This document shows positions 21,493 through 34,742 of a stretch of 64,000 bases of DNA, in pieces. The translations under genes and the position numbers were made by a program. Source of the DNA: Glossina fuscipes (taxonomy: Eukaryota > Arthropoda > Insecta > Diptera > Glossinidae); assembly GCF_014805625.2 (NCBI RefSeq), contig NW_023998414.1, positions 29,501,772 through 29,565,771 on the forward strand, written 5' to 3'. Position 1 is the first letter of the stretch. Each line of letters begins with the position of its first letter. The notes beneath the pieces were generated by a model. The model was given only the letters and a program-made list of their open reading frames with translations, was not told where the DNA came from and did not search any database.

Positions 21493-23491
21493 GGCACTGG
21501 TAAAGTTGATGGGAGCGGACAGAACGCTTCATAATTAAATGTATAACTTACTCGTTATGACAAAATCTGAAACAGACCTTTCCACTTAAAAGACGAAAAC
21601 AACCAAGTACCAAATAAAAAAAAAAAAGAAAAACAACTCGACAAATCCATGTAATTTTAAATATATCGAATATTCATTTGAGTTTTTACACAAACTGTTT
21701 ACCGGGCAAGCAGAAAATTATCCCATCAGATATAATTAGTATACCGTTAATAAATGTGAGCGTGTGTATGACGTTCATTTTAGGGCATGATCGATGAAAT
21801 TCAATTAAGAAAAAAGTATGCGCCATTTATCATTATTGCATTGCAGTGCTGAACATTGAAATACAAGACATAAGTAACAAGGCGAGGATGAATCGTTCAC
21901 GGAACCTTGCCATGCTTACGTGTATATGCACTTGACGTAATATTGCAGAAATATTTCTGTATGATACAGTTAAGTATATCCTCATCGATCGCACACACTT
22001 GAATATATTAAAATAATAGTTGGCGTATATATATGTTCAAGTATGCTGGCCCTTGATTTAGTTATTGGACATACCTGGTATAAGTGTGCTTTTGTTTAGT
22101 AAGTAACCAAACATGTTTCTGGGCAATATTCTTGTCTTTCTTAAGGGTCACATATAAGTGCATACGTAGAGAGATGGAAAAACTCTTCTCTGTATTATTT
22201 TACAAATGGTGGACAAGTATATAATTTATGTTGTTACAAAAATAACAAAAGCAACAATAACAAAAATATCAAGTTGTTGTACGTGCATCATCTAAATGCA
22301 TATGGAACATATAATTTCTGTTGTTACTATTGTTGCTATAAATTTGCTTGTTTTTTTTTTTTTTTGTTTTTTTTTTTTTTCTTTCGCATCCTTGATAAAA
22401 CCAAACATAACAAAACAAAAAAATAAATAAATAAAGTATATCACTTTTGCACTTTAAAGTAAATAAACCATTTGTTTTTTCTGTGCAGGCTTCACGTACG
22501 AGCGAGCATACATCCAAGCATACGTACATACGTGTATGGTTAAGTCATCAAAGCAAGCAAAAGATATGAAAAACTATAAAATGCAAACTTTAAATAAACT
22601 TAACCGTATGTGTTAGGACTACTGAGAGTAAGTTTTCATATGTATGCAGGTGTGTATGCGTTAGTTTGTTTGTGTATGCGTTCTTCTATTTGGCAAACGT
22701 AAGTCCAAAAGATTGTAACTTTATTTTTTATTTCTACGGCTGAGACTATATTTTAGTTTTATTTTATTTTACATTTTTTTTTTTTTTTTTTTTTTTTTTT
22801 TGCCTTCAAACTGTGTGATAAATGCAAACATTCGTAAATTTATATAGAAGAACAAACGTGCTGCAGTTATATGCATATGCTTCTACGATACCGTGTTTGA
22901 TGTGATGTCATTGTCGTCTTCGTTCTTATATACTATATATAGGTGTTGCTGAAAAACGCCTCTAAATTGATAAACGGTCGTAACCCGATTTACTGTTTTA
23001 TGCTTTTTTTTTCATTGATTCAAAAAAAAAATAAATAAATAAAAAAATATATGAAAAAACTTCAAAATTACTTCGCAATATTTTCTATTCTATTTTCTAT
23101 TTTCTTTATTTTACTAAAATTATTTTCGCAATATCACAAATACAACTAGAAAAGGTTCTTCGCAACATTTTCATCGTTTGCAAGCAAAAATATTCTAACC
23201 GTAGAGTTACAATGCTATAATTTTAAAGCTTCGGGGCTTTCCATTTCGAGTATAAAAGCGTTCGAATTCGTTCATACTTTTTTCAAGCCAACTCAATACA
23301 CTTGAATAGGCGTTCGGGCGAAACGAAAGATGATAGCTCGACCTACAACTAAGTCCGCTTTTCATCGCTGCAGGAGTTGCATTTAAATTCTTTCATCATA
23401 CTTTCTTGGATTCCAATGACTTCTCAACTGTGCATTACATGTAACGTTGTTTGGGTAATCCGTGATAACAGTCTACGAATAAATTTCTGCT

Positions 23492-23541
<50 letters not shown>

Positions 23542-25179
23542 TGAAGGAAGACAATTTTGGCGAAGGTCGAAGAGCTAAGAGGTATGCTTGCATTTTGCAA
23601 TGCTTTTCTGCCATTATACAGCCGAAGGTTGCCACGACTGTCGCGAGCTTACAATTGATGAGCAACGAAAGACAACGTATCCCTTTGCCTTTATTTTTAC
23701 CAACATGGAAATTGCTGTCCGGTTAGAACTTTTAACAAACAGTTAAGCACCCCCGAACTCATAGAGTATGTTAGAAAAAGATCTTTTATTTTTTCAAAGA
23801 TCTGTTCAAAGTCTGTTGCTTCGTGCAAAGTCGTGGTAGCACAAAGTTGAATGATCGAAAATTTCTATGACCTCTTTATTTCGAACTTAGGGCCATCAGC
23901 TTAATCTCTTGCACTTGAACAGTATGCGGCCTAGTTGTGGAAAGAATCAATCTCCAGTCTCCATAATAACTTGTTAGCCTTGTAATGCAGTATGACAACC
24001 ATCTACTTTCAGCGCGGACAGAGAACATACGATTCTGAGACGCGGTAGTTTCCGACCCCAAAGTGAGACCGTTCTCACTGCTAAACGAGATTTTGTTAAC
24101 TAATTGCGTAACGTATGAGTTAATTAATATTTTGAAAACACTGGAACAAGGACTTATGAATAAATTTGTTTCAAAGTCAACTTGACCTCAAATGCCATAC
24201 ACACCACACCGTCTTATATATGAATATTGGAACCACTCGAAGCAAACGACAATTATAGCTTGAATACAATGAATTTTTTCAACGTTTTGCGGAATTTCCG
24301 ATATAATATATGTTATATCTGGGAATGCACATCTGTACGAATGGTGTGTTGAAAATTCAAGTGCATTATTGAATGCAAATTCAACCCGATCATCATTGTC
24401 TCCATAGAAAGTAACGTAAAACGTGTAGCAATAAAATCAAATACCAAATTAATATTTAACTAAAATTAAACCGAAGTGTATAAAGATTATAATGCATGTA
24501 ATAGGCTGCGATGACCAGAAATCTAGCGACAACTAGCATTTTTTCTTTTCTTTTGATTAAGAACGTATGACGTCTTGTTTCAACTGGCTTTTGTGGCAGA
24601 TAGCCCATGTTTTTCTACACTGTACTGCCTAACTGCAAAAACCTCATTGCACGCAATATCGTTTTGTTTCCACTCGAAGCACTATTTAATATTATTAGAC
24701 ATCAATGCCGAATACGCATCGACTGTAAAGTTTTTCCACTTTTGCGGTCGCCAGCTTCTCTATTTATTCACTGCGGTTATCGTAAGTTACTGAGTTTCCA
24801 CTACTTGTTACTGGCCGTTGCAACAAATTTTATAATTCATTATGTTTCTATAGGAATTCGAAAGTAAAAATTGACTCAAAGAGATCTTTTTCAATCAATT
24901 CACGTAGCGACTGAACGTCAAGACAATTGGTTGAATGTTGCAATGTTATTAGGCAACGTTCTAGTGAAAAACTTTTCTGTAGCGTAGCAAGAAACCAATA
25001 CAATAGGCTTGTATGGGCATGGGCATAGAAAGTGCCATTAGACTAGTTGCCATTGAAAATGGGATAATGTCAAGCGAAAAGACTTATAAAATCTGCCGGC
25101 ATAGGATCTAAGCTACTGGAAGTACGGAGGAGTGATTTACGTTTGCTCAACGGCTCGTACTGGGCTCCTAATTTCCTAA
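21493..25179. other. Intergenic; poly(T) runs, no gene seen
   Basis: Includes interrupted T runs at 22351-22380 and 22774-22801. Minus-strand frames at 22269-22529 and 23435-23665 read through A/T runs, giving poly-Lys. Frames at 23876-24061 and 24575-24867 have no recognisable domain. Nothing else was identified. Confidence 0.45.
23493..23540 (+). repeat. Uninterrupted T48 run
   Basis: Forty-eight consecutive T. It may be the tail of a minus-strand poly(A) insertion or a slippage-expanded run; no adjacent retroelement sequence was recognised. Length in an assembly is unreliable. Confidence 0.85.
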
Positions 25180-26060
25180 CGTCTAACACTTCTTACTAAG
25201 GGATCGCTCTATGGGTTTAACGTCTGCACCTGGCTTGATGCCTTAATCAGACCGGTTGCCTACAACCATAGGCACTCAATTAAATTGAGTAATCACCTCC
25301 CGGGGGGAGAGGCAATCCCCTAATAGGGGGGCCTTTCTTACCCCGAGGTGCGCAGATGGTTCATCGTGCGTGGCCGTATGAACCGCCACTCTGGTATGTG
25401 GTGAGGCCTATCATCACCCCGGATTTATTCCAATGGATATGGAATGGTGAAAACCACAGCCACCACGATACTCCCCGAAGGGCCGTACCCAAGCAGTCAG
25501 GGCTCACAAGGATTGAATGATGTACCTTCCAGCGCACTTTCCTGGTACATCATATCCACCCCCGTGAGCGGGCTCCTGACCCCTGTGGTGCTTCAAATTA
25601 GTCTACAAAGCCTTTAGCCTTACTTTGCGCTTTGTATCACAAATGCAATACGCCACTCTTGCCTTTAGACTTAACCATACCGTCACGGTTAGCCAATTCC
25701 GGACTATCTTTCTTCAAGACATGTAGTTATCGGGCGTATCATCTGACATGGCCAGATTTCCATGCTCCCAATAATTACTATATTCGTTGTACTTATGCAA
25801 AACCAGCTACCATTGAATCTGGTTAGGCTTTCCTTTATAGTAAAAACTATTGGGAAGATATATAAAAACTATATTTCAGTGAAACCATACCTCAGAAACT
25901 ATATATCAGAAAACTCGTCGCCAAGTTGTAATAATCTTTGCCTTAAGCTCTTCTTCGCCGGTCGAACCGTTTCCGGGGATCACCACCTGGAGGTGAGAGT
26001 TTCGGCACTTCTATGCTCCTTACGGAGCAAGTTTTTCATCCCTCTTACTAAGGGATGAGT
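25180..26060. other. GC-rich, hairpin-dense segment
   Basis: A sharp rise in G+C (clearest 25200-25600), followed by AT-rich sequence and a second GC patch (25970-26060). Perfect short inverted repeats follow each other: ACTCAATT/AATTGAGT (25274-25290), GGTTCAT/ATGAACC (25358-25384), ATTCCA/TGGAAT (25427-25445), ATGATGTACC/GGTACATCAT (25517-25553) inside GCTCAC/GTGAGC (25502-25569), CACCTGGAGGTG (25984-25995), GCTCC/GGAGC (26015-26028) and CATCCCT/AGGGATG (26037-26057). 'CTTACTAAGGGAT' occurs at both ends (near 25193 and 26044). It has no convincing coding frame. A structured retroelement UTR is the leading guess; an unknown structured RNA or foreign DNA is possible. Confidence 0.5.
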
Positions 26061-28244
26061 GAAATATTCCATCACACCCTATGTGAATGCCTGTTCATCT
26101 GCAGAAGCAGACATCACGTTTTTTTGTGGCCACGTCATACTGCCAGGCAGAATATGTTTCGCGATGCCAAAACTCTTAAAACTGAATGGTTACGGGCATA
26201 GGTGAGGTGACAATAGACATTTCAGATCGCAGTACGCATTACCCACATAGCACTACACTGCAATACTTCGGTAAAGCTTCGCTTACTACGGGAAGCAAAG
26301 TGAACGTAGGAGGAGAACAATGTAAAATTTTTTCTTTATCGATTCATTCATTTCTATCGCGCAATACTTCAAGTCCACATAGAAGAATTCCAAGTTGTGT
26401 TTTTTTTTTTTAATATACATACTTTCGATATGTCATATGCTCACTGCCATCCATATCATATCTGACATTGAGAAAGTAAACGTATCAAGTGAGCAAGAAG
26501 CGCAATACTTTTGAAATTACTTGATAGATTGGGATTTGTATATCCAATCAGGCGAGTCATATCATATAATCATGCGAGTACGTACGGATAGACGTAATAC
26601 ATTGTTTATGTAGCAGTTATTGTCTTTTGCGCAGTATTTGTATTATTTTCACATATAAAAATGTTCAAATAAGATAAACGATTTTATTTTAGGTGAGTGT
26701 TAGGAAGTCGCCCCCTAAGGTTGACTGACGTGACTTTTGTTTTCTATTTTTTTTTTTTTTTTCGTCTTTCGCTCTATTTGTGCTCTATGTATATATATAT
26801 ATATATATACGTATAAATTGAATGTATGAAGAGAATCAAGTAGTTTAAAGAAAAACAAAAACAAAAAAGCTGACATATGTCCTGTGATTTATGTAATGCA
26901 GAGATATTAGAGAAAGAAAAAAAAAAAAAAGGACTTTAAATAACAAATGTGGCGATTTCTTTGAAAGACCAGTATGCGGAAAATAGTGCTTATATGGATT
27001 AAAAAATAATAAAAACTACTTGACATACAACGAAACTTGAATAACCTCTACTTTGGGGAGTCTTATGCAAAAAGTTGATTCTTTGTTGCTTGCGCCAACG
27101 CTTAGCTCTATGATGAAAAGCATTAGTACAGCTTTAGTAAACTTTTGCCTCATTTACATATATATTTCGCAATTTATTATTTGTGCTGCAATATATTATG
27201 CTTTTCCAGCCCGACTCAATTCTTCACTTACTTTAAGGCCACTTAGCAATGACTTCTGCAAATTCCTAGATGTGCTTTTTATACGAATTGTTAAAAGAGA
27301 ACGGTTGTGTCCTTCCAAATACATATTTCTGTATACGCTGCTAACAAGTTTGTTGTTCTTGTACATAATGGTATACGATATCTCTTAATATCGTCAATCT
27401 AAATAGATTGTTTCGTTTGTTTTACGTAGATTTTCCGTATGGCGGCTTGATTGCATGACCTGCCGAGTGCAGTGTGCAACGTTTAATACATCGTCTTTCG
27501 TGTCACTTGTTCTTTTTCTTAGCAATTTTCTTAACACTTTGCCAGGCCATAGCTCATTCTCTGAAAATACAAACTAGAATCTACGCTTCAATATTCATTA
27601 AAGCCCGAGTATGCGATGCGACGATTAGTTTCACATTGTTTTCAAGGCCATAATTTCGATGAGTTTAACTGACGTTGGCTTCAAGCTGTCTATTCTTAAC
27701 TTTTACAAATAAATGCAAAAATTGATCAAATGCCACCACCCTTTCGATATGTGTTTTTTGCCATCTAGTTATGTGGACTAGAATGTGTATAAAGTTTTTT
27801 CGTGTGTAAATGTTCCTCCAGTTCATGCAGTCATGACCTTATACTACTCTACCACTCATACTAATGCCTAAGAAAACGTTTCAGTTTCAATAATTGCTCG
27901 GTATATCCCGATTCAACTCCCAGTGTGGGACGTCGTATTTTTTGATTATGATTGACGTTTGATCGCGGCTAGAGCGAATGCTTAATCGGCGTAAGACACA
28001 CCGATCGGGCTACGTTCGCACTATATCCCTCTTATCTCAATTCCGTGTTCGTGAAATTCAAAATGTTTGTATTCATATCTCGAATATGCCCTGAATTAAT
28101 TTCGTTGAAATATATATGAAGGAAGAACCATGGGTCGATGATGTCGTCGCTGCCAAACTGTTATCGTTCTTTAGACACGGAATCGACGCATTACGACACC
28201 ATTCACCTCAACCCAAGTTGGTATTTTCATTTCGTATTAGTTTT

Positions 28245-28279
<35 letters not shown>

Positions 28280-29050
28280 ACTGCCTCCACATACAACTTC
28301 GTTATCAAAGTTTATCTAGTTAACGTTATTCTTATCTAAAATTGATCGCACCATACATTTTACAAAAAGTGTTCAACTCCCCATGAAGCTACAATATCTA
28401 TTGATTTATTGATCTTATTCTCAACACATATTGCATATAAAGCAAAAAGTAAAACTAATATTAAAACTTATTTTCTCGATCGTAGTAACATAATGATTTT
28501 CATCTCACAATAAACTCCGAGAACAATTCGTACTTGAAACTATATTTAGTAATTGTTTTTAATTGTTACGACTAGTATAAGAAATTTAAAATACTTTTAA
28601 AAGAGATCGCATGAAAACAAATCCCAGGTAAGTTTAGATTTATTTGCTCTGGGTGTGGTAAATGTGTTTTATTGCTTCAGTATAAAATCATAATAAAATT
28701 TTCGATTTAAGCACTAAACATTTTTTAAATCATATAGTCAAAGCCGGATATCGAGTATATCATAAAGCATAGGAAATGTGTTTTTTTTTTTTTGGTTTTT
28801 GTTTAGCTTGAAGAGAGTAGTAAGTAGTGTGTAACAAAAATCCTTATATTAAATTCTTAAGCTTATGTAGTTAAGATTCAAAGCATCAACAATGGACGTA
28901 TGCAGAGTTAAGATATAATGATACACAATGACATTTTCTGATATATTTATATGTGTAGAGAGATATGTGAATTTTTATTAATAACTAAACCGACTTAACA
29001 AATGTGTAATCACACAAATAACTGCAATCACTAGGCACAGAGTAATTATA
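26061..29050. other. Intergenic; no gene seen
   Basis: Contains T run 26748-26762, TA runs 26792-26810 and 28248-28275, and A run 26917-26930. Frames such as 26186-26413, 27053-27388 and 28116-28323 lack recognisable domains, and the last runs into a TA repeat. Confidence 0.45.
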
Positions 29051-29051
29051 A

Positions 29052-29067
29052 TGTGTGTTTGTGAGTA

Positions 29068-29100
<33 letters not shown>

Positions 29101-29236
29101 GTATGTGTGTGTGTATGCGTAAGCATGCAAGTATATGTATACAGATATACATTTATATATATACATTTATATATATATATAGATATATATAGATATACAT
29201 TTATATACAGATATATATATATATATATATATATGT
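29052..29236 (+). repeat. Composite TG / TATG / TA microsatellite
   Basis: GTGTATGTGTATGTGTATG-type units (29052-29115) grade into ATATACATTTATATATATAC and pure TA (29215-29234). Open frames on both strands (Met/Cys/Val and Tyr/Ile/His-rich) are produced by the repeat. Confidence 0.85.
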
Positions 29237-29687
29237 ATTTATGTTATATGAACGTAAATAATTTCATGCATTACACAGTAAATAACAAAGATAACAGTAA
29301 TAGAAAGAGGAAAAGGATGATAGAGAAAGCGAATGAAGGATAGAGGGAAAGAGAGAAAGAGAGGGTGAGAGGGACGCAATAAGGGAACAAACGCTGTGGC
29401 ATTTAAATTAAGCAAATTTACTGTGGGCATAAGAAATGTAACCAACGAAACGAAGGAAAAGCCGGAGTTCGTGCCTGTTTGAGTATTTAGCCAGCACAAC
29501 TTGAACTATTGCATCCATATATAGACTAAGTCATTATACGGTTACATTTTACTACAGTGCAATCAACTTAATATGTTGAATACATTTGTAGGGATAATGC
29601 CTTAAAGTGTTTGTTAGTTGGTTGCAAAGCACTGTAGACATATATACATATATGCATATATAAATATATACGTATGCTTTTAGGCGC

Positions 29688-29721
<34 letters not shown>

Positions 29722-30338
29722 ATTCGCTGACTATTAGTGTAACAGCCGTTGCAGCTGTAATGGCAACATTATAAAATTTATTCACAGTTACGAATGTTTA
29801 GATGTCTGCTTCTATTATAACAACAATAACAACAACAACATTTGCATATCTTACCAATGAAGTTCCTTTTTAAATCTGTACGCGTTTTCGCTCACCTTAC
29901 AATTAATATGATATGAAAAATTCTTGACTGACAATCTCAATATGCGATTCACGTGTTTATGAGCGTGCGGTGTTTACGTATGTGCTTGCCAAGGTGTGTA
30001 GTACGCCAATGTAACTATTCTGCTATTTGTCCTGACAGCCGGAATTTATAAGTGAGTATATTTTAGTGAAAATTCAACTAAGAAAATTGCGAATATGATG
30101 AATGCATATTTCGTTGTATCTTAAGACACAATAAGCCACAAATTTACTTCAAGCTACATATTTTCAACTGCCTGTTCGTCTGTCTAACACTATCCAGCCA
30201 TGTCACTTTCTGTTTGCTTTCCTGTCATGCACACGCCTATAGTTGGCTATAACTTTATTTAAAGAGCAAATGTGTTTTTTTTTTAAAACTAAGTTTTTGC
30301 TTGATATACGTGTTTAATTTTATTGTTTTTATATATAC

Positions 30339-30386
<48 letters not shown>

Positions 30387-30898
30387 TTATTTATTTATAT
30401 ACGTATCAAAAAAAAAAAAATAAATAAATAAATAAAAATAAATAAAAAATCCATTTGTTTGATATAAGGCATTTTATTTTCCAAAATCATTTAATTAAAA
30501 TTACGATATTTTTATTTTTATTTATATATTTTATTAAATTTACAAGTTTCTTTTCATTCTCCCACGTTGAGTTTGTGTAAAAAAAGCAAATTTTCTTAAA
30601 CATCTAGTATGCAAAGTGTTAGGTTAAAGCATTTAAATAAATTAAAAAAGAAATTAAAGAAATTTTGATATTCGGTTCATAAATGTGAGAAACAGAGAGA
30701 TCTGCTTTTCGCTACATTTTTGCTTAGATGTGGTTGGAAACTTAATTTTTTGCACAAATAATCCAAAAAAAAATCTTAACTAAACTTTGATCCTTACTGT
30801 AATCTTGAAAATGATTCTGAAAACCTGCACTGCAGACGGATTAATAAAAGTCGGTCGATTTTTTTTATAGGAATCTGATAAGTAAGTACATTCATATT
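29237..30898. other. Intergenic with TA microsatellites; no gene seen
   Basis: A purine-rich patch lies at 29281-29380, (TA)n at 29691-29719 and 30345-30372, and an AAATAAATAAAT stretch near 30408-30450. The minus frame 29239-29499 reads the complement of the purine patch. Confidence 0.5.
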
Positions 30899-31250
30899 TG
30901 CACCCTACATCAGTTGCGGTGCAAAGGTATATTAAGTTCGTACGTAATTTAAGCAATACTCAGAAGGACCTGAGCTAAGATCCAGCCTTCGTTATGCTGA
31001 TTTAAGTCGATTTATCCGCCCGCCTGTCTGTTTCGTCCAGGCCGCAATTCTTGAGATATTTTCATTTAAATTGGTACACTCTGAAGTGGTTACGCCCTAC
31101 GACTAACATTACTGAAAATGGTTTCGATCGGCAAACTTTTTCGGCTAATTCCCCTATAAACTTTCAGTTTTCGAAAAATCGTTATTTAAATTGCTGTAGG
31201 GTGTTGTAGAGTAGTTAATGGTCAACCGTGACGCAATATAATGTTTTTAC
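30899..31250 (-). repeat. Dispersed fly repeat, copy 6 (partial)
   Basis: Read on the + strand: GCACCCTACATCAGTTGCGG, GTATATTAAGTTCGTACG, CTCAGAAGGACC, CGCCTGTCTGTTTCGTCC, AATTGGTACACTCTG, then GGTTTCGATCGGCAAAC. These are minus-strand versions of the tail, microsatellite and central blocks of the family, in the expected order. The 5' part is missing or decayed past 31250. Confidence 0.65.
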
Positions 31251-32005
31251 TCTTTTTTTTTTCCCCCCCCAAGATATTGTACATTATTAATGGAAATGTG
31301 ATGGAATTTTTAGTTTTTTACGAGTTTCTTTTATTTATTAATTTTTTTTATTTTTTTTATTTCTAATAGATATAATTATGAAATAGTGACGATCATAGGT
31401 ATTGTTACGTATTCTTTCAAATTGATCTGAAAGCAGAACAATTTCAATCAATCAAACAAATTCATGATAGTAGTTTGATTGTGCGTTTATCGCTTAACTA
31501 CTTTTGAAAGTTATGCAATCAATCAATCAACCATTTTCGTTAGTATGATATTTGTAGTGTTAATCGGTATTTTTGAGTTTTTCCCTTTATGAATTTATCA
31601 AAATCTAAAACAGTTTATAATTTTTTATTATATGAGTGAGTGTTTATTTATTTATTTATTTATTTGTTTTTCTTTCCTTTTCCGAGTATTCTATGAATCG
31701 AAATATTCTAGCAAATATGCATTTGTATGCATAAACAAATCTATCAACCATCAAGTGTTTTCTGACAGCTCTGTTGATGAAAATTACGAATATGCTTAAG
31801 AAAGGAAAAATGTTTTCATTAAAAGGAAAGCGCGAGACACGCATTTTTACATAAACACAAAAGGAATATTTTGCGTTACATATATGTAAGTAAAGTGAAC
31901 GAAAAAAAAAAGAAAAAAAGAACCTTGTTATCATATCTTTAAAAAGAAAATGTGCGAATATTACATTTTTTAAAAGTTTTTTTATTACTAACGCGATTGC
32001 TCTCT

Positions 32006-32058
<53 letters not shown>

Positions 32059-32567
32059 TTTTCACTCAATTGCCTGTGATTTTGCATTTGATGGTAACAC
32101 AACTAAATTTATATACTCACGCATACAAACGTTTCCTGTTTATATATATATATATATATATGTGTGTGTGCGCGAGAGTAAGTGTTTGTGTAAAATATGC
32201 AGAATGCATATGATGTTGATAACCACACAACAATGGAAAATAAAAATGTAAGTTTATATGTATATTGCATGCATTAGTCATGCCTGGTGCTTACTTACTT
32301 GCTTGCTGGATATGGTTGTGCTTTATCTGTTTTGAGTCTGATTTGTTTTCTTTCTTTGTGGGAATTTTTTGTATATTTTTTTATTTTTTTTTTATTTATA
32401 TATATATTTTCCTTTTTTTTTTTCTGGTTGCCATAGAAAGAATAAGGAGTTGAAAAATGCATTATATTCATGCTTCAGTTCTGTCTCTTTGCAACGCATA
32501 TGCTTAAATTATGTTTCACTTTGACTTGTATGGTATGGTATTGTATGCTCTGGTTTTTTCCCGTTTT

Positions 32568-32598
<31 letters not shown>

Positions 32599-33716
32599 TT
32601 TTTTGTAGCTCGGATAGAATTTGGTTTTTGTAGTAACGATTTTTGTTGCTTTTTTACATGATTTTATTTCATTATTCTTGCTCAGCTATAAAGTGCAAAT
32701 AATTTTATGAATAGAGACTAGTTTACGAGAGAGTAGACAAGTGACATGGGAGCGAGAGAGAGATAGTAAATAGCAGGAAGTAACTTTTTGCAAATCAAAA
32801 TATCTATGAAAGCGTATACGTGTGTGTATGGCAAAGCTGTATGAGCGTAAGTGTATGCGTTAGAATGGTATGGGGTGTTTTTCACATTTAAGATTCTTGT
32901 AACGTAAACACTGTCATAATAAACCTTTTAAATAAATAATAACAAAAAAAAAAAGGCTGCATGCTTTTAGGAGTAACAAGAAATTAGAAATCTTTTATTG
33001 GCTTAATATATAAAAGCATGCACGCGCTATTGATAAGAGATACCAAAAATTATATACGGGAAAAAAAATTTAAATTAAATCATTTCCAAGAAAGCATAGT
33101 TCATTTCATAAAACATTTCTTTAAAAATTATTGAATTGCATCTCCTTTTCATTATTTTACTTTTCGGTCATCTTTCTCTGAATTATATTGCTCTATGCCA
33201 CTTAGTCGAGGTCATGAAAAATATTGAGAAGAAAATCAGATGAAAATTTCCCGAAAAGTTCTCTTTGTGCGGCATTAACGTCTTAAGGCCAGAAAGCAAA
33301 GAAAATTTCAAGTCTATTCCCTGTAAATCAAAAATTATTTCTTCGATAAAGTAAATACTGTCTTACCAAGATGATTTTGATTGCTTTGCTTAACTTGAGA
33401 TTATCTATCGTAATTAAAATACATCTAATACCCGAAAAATTCAATAATCGCATGATATCGTTATCATATGACGTTCAATGACCGATAAAGGCCGTTGCTT
33501 TGACACACTTCGCCTTGTTGCTTTGGATCGTTAACATATAAAGCATTAAAGAGTAAATAAGTCGAAGATACAGAATTGAACTTTGCCAACCTGTTCGGAT
33601 TTTCGACAACACTTTTAAATCGTCATTTACGCAATAACATTTAGCCAAAACAATTCGTAACGTTATATTTGATTAGATGACAATAAATAATAAATAATAA
33701 ATTTGTATCTATGTAT
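31251..33716. other. Intergenic; no gene seen
   Basis: Holds (CT)n 32008-32053, TA 32142-32160 and interrupted T runs 32568-32604. All open frames here (31656-32661) are made of or interrupted by these repeats. Confidence 0.5.
32008..32053 (+). repeat. (CT)n microsatellite
   Basis: A pure CT tract of about 46 bp, GAGA on the minus strand, so a potential GAGA-factor site. The overlapping Arg-Glu and Leu-Ser frames are artefacts. Confidence 0.9.
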
Positions 33717-33850
33717 GAAGATGGTCAAAACTTTTCAGACGACCGAAGCTTATTCATCATCCAATGAAAAATGCATTCGATCAGAAGACGGCCAAGACTT
33801 TTCAGATTCCCGAACATTAGTCATTATCCAATCATTATATCATTATTCTT
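33717..33850 (+). repeat. Diverged 67-bp tandem duplication
   Basis: GAAGATGGTCAAAACTTTTC (33717) and GAAGACGGCCAAGACTTTTC (33784) start two copies that stay alignable through TTCATCATCCAATGA and GTCATTATCCAATCA. The frame 33703-33921 spans both copies, but no family is recognised, so coding is not claimed. Confidence 0.7.
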
Positions 33851-33921
33851 TCATAAGACGAAAATTTCAGTTGATTTTGAAGGCCGCTTTTTTACATAAT
33901 ATATTCTTAGCGTTCATTTAA

Positions 33922-34704
33922 TTTGAAGAGATAAAAATTGAATTTGCTTAAAACTTTTTGCATTAACATATTGAATATAATCTTTGTTTTCAATGGATGC
34001 CTGTCTAGAACGTAAATAATTGTTTATATCCGTTGATAATTTATGCAAAATATAAATCCTTTGAACTTTTTTTTTTGCAAAAATTTCCAATTTTTTTGTT
34101 ATTGATTGCTTATTATTAGTAGACAAACCGACAGTCAACAATAGAAACTTGTAACAAAATCAATTTGCAATTGATCATAGACATGAGTAGAGTAGCAGAA
34201 GGGATCATAACGAAATGCTTACCACATATGTTCAAATGATTTAATATAAATTTTCTACTATTATTCAAAAAGTTTCTTTTTAAAGAATATCTATACCAAC
34301 TCATACATAAACATGAACATGAACATTCATATAGGAAACGTGTTACTTACGCTCACACTAAAAACCATTTCGTATTTTACACTTTTGTCTGATATGCACT
34401 GCAGCAAATTTTGTATGTATGCGTTTGCTGTAGAAGATTTCGGTTTTGCTTTACTTTTGAGAACTGAAACATGATTAATGTTGATGTTAAGGATAATTGC
34501 ACAATTGCTATAAATCATTGTTGTTCGGTCTCACATTTGTCCGGCCATTATAAGTGTATAATGGAGAATCATTTTTGTGTACACTTACTGTTTATACTTA
34601 GGTAGGTGTGTGAATCCATTTTACATATGAATAACAAGCTGCCAAAATAGAAGATTAAGATATATATATATATATATATATATAGGTATGTATATCCTAT
34701 ATAT

Positions 34705-34742
<38 letters not shown>

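Noticed and set aside
20750..21532. Minus-strand Leu/Ser/Phe-rich 'membrane proteins'
   Set aside because: They are translations of the complement of the purine-rich tract; the hydrophobicity comes from CT-rich codons.
31656..32102. 148-codon minus-strand frame with an Arg-Glu repeat
   Set aside because: It reads through the (CT)n microsatellite at 32008-32053 and a poly(A) region; no domain.
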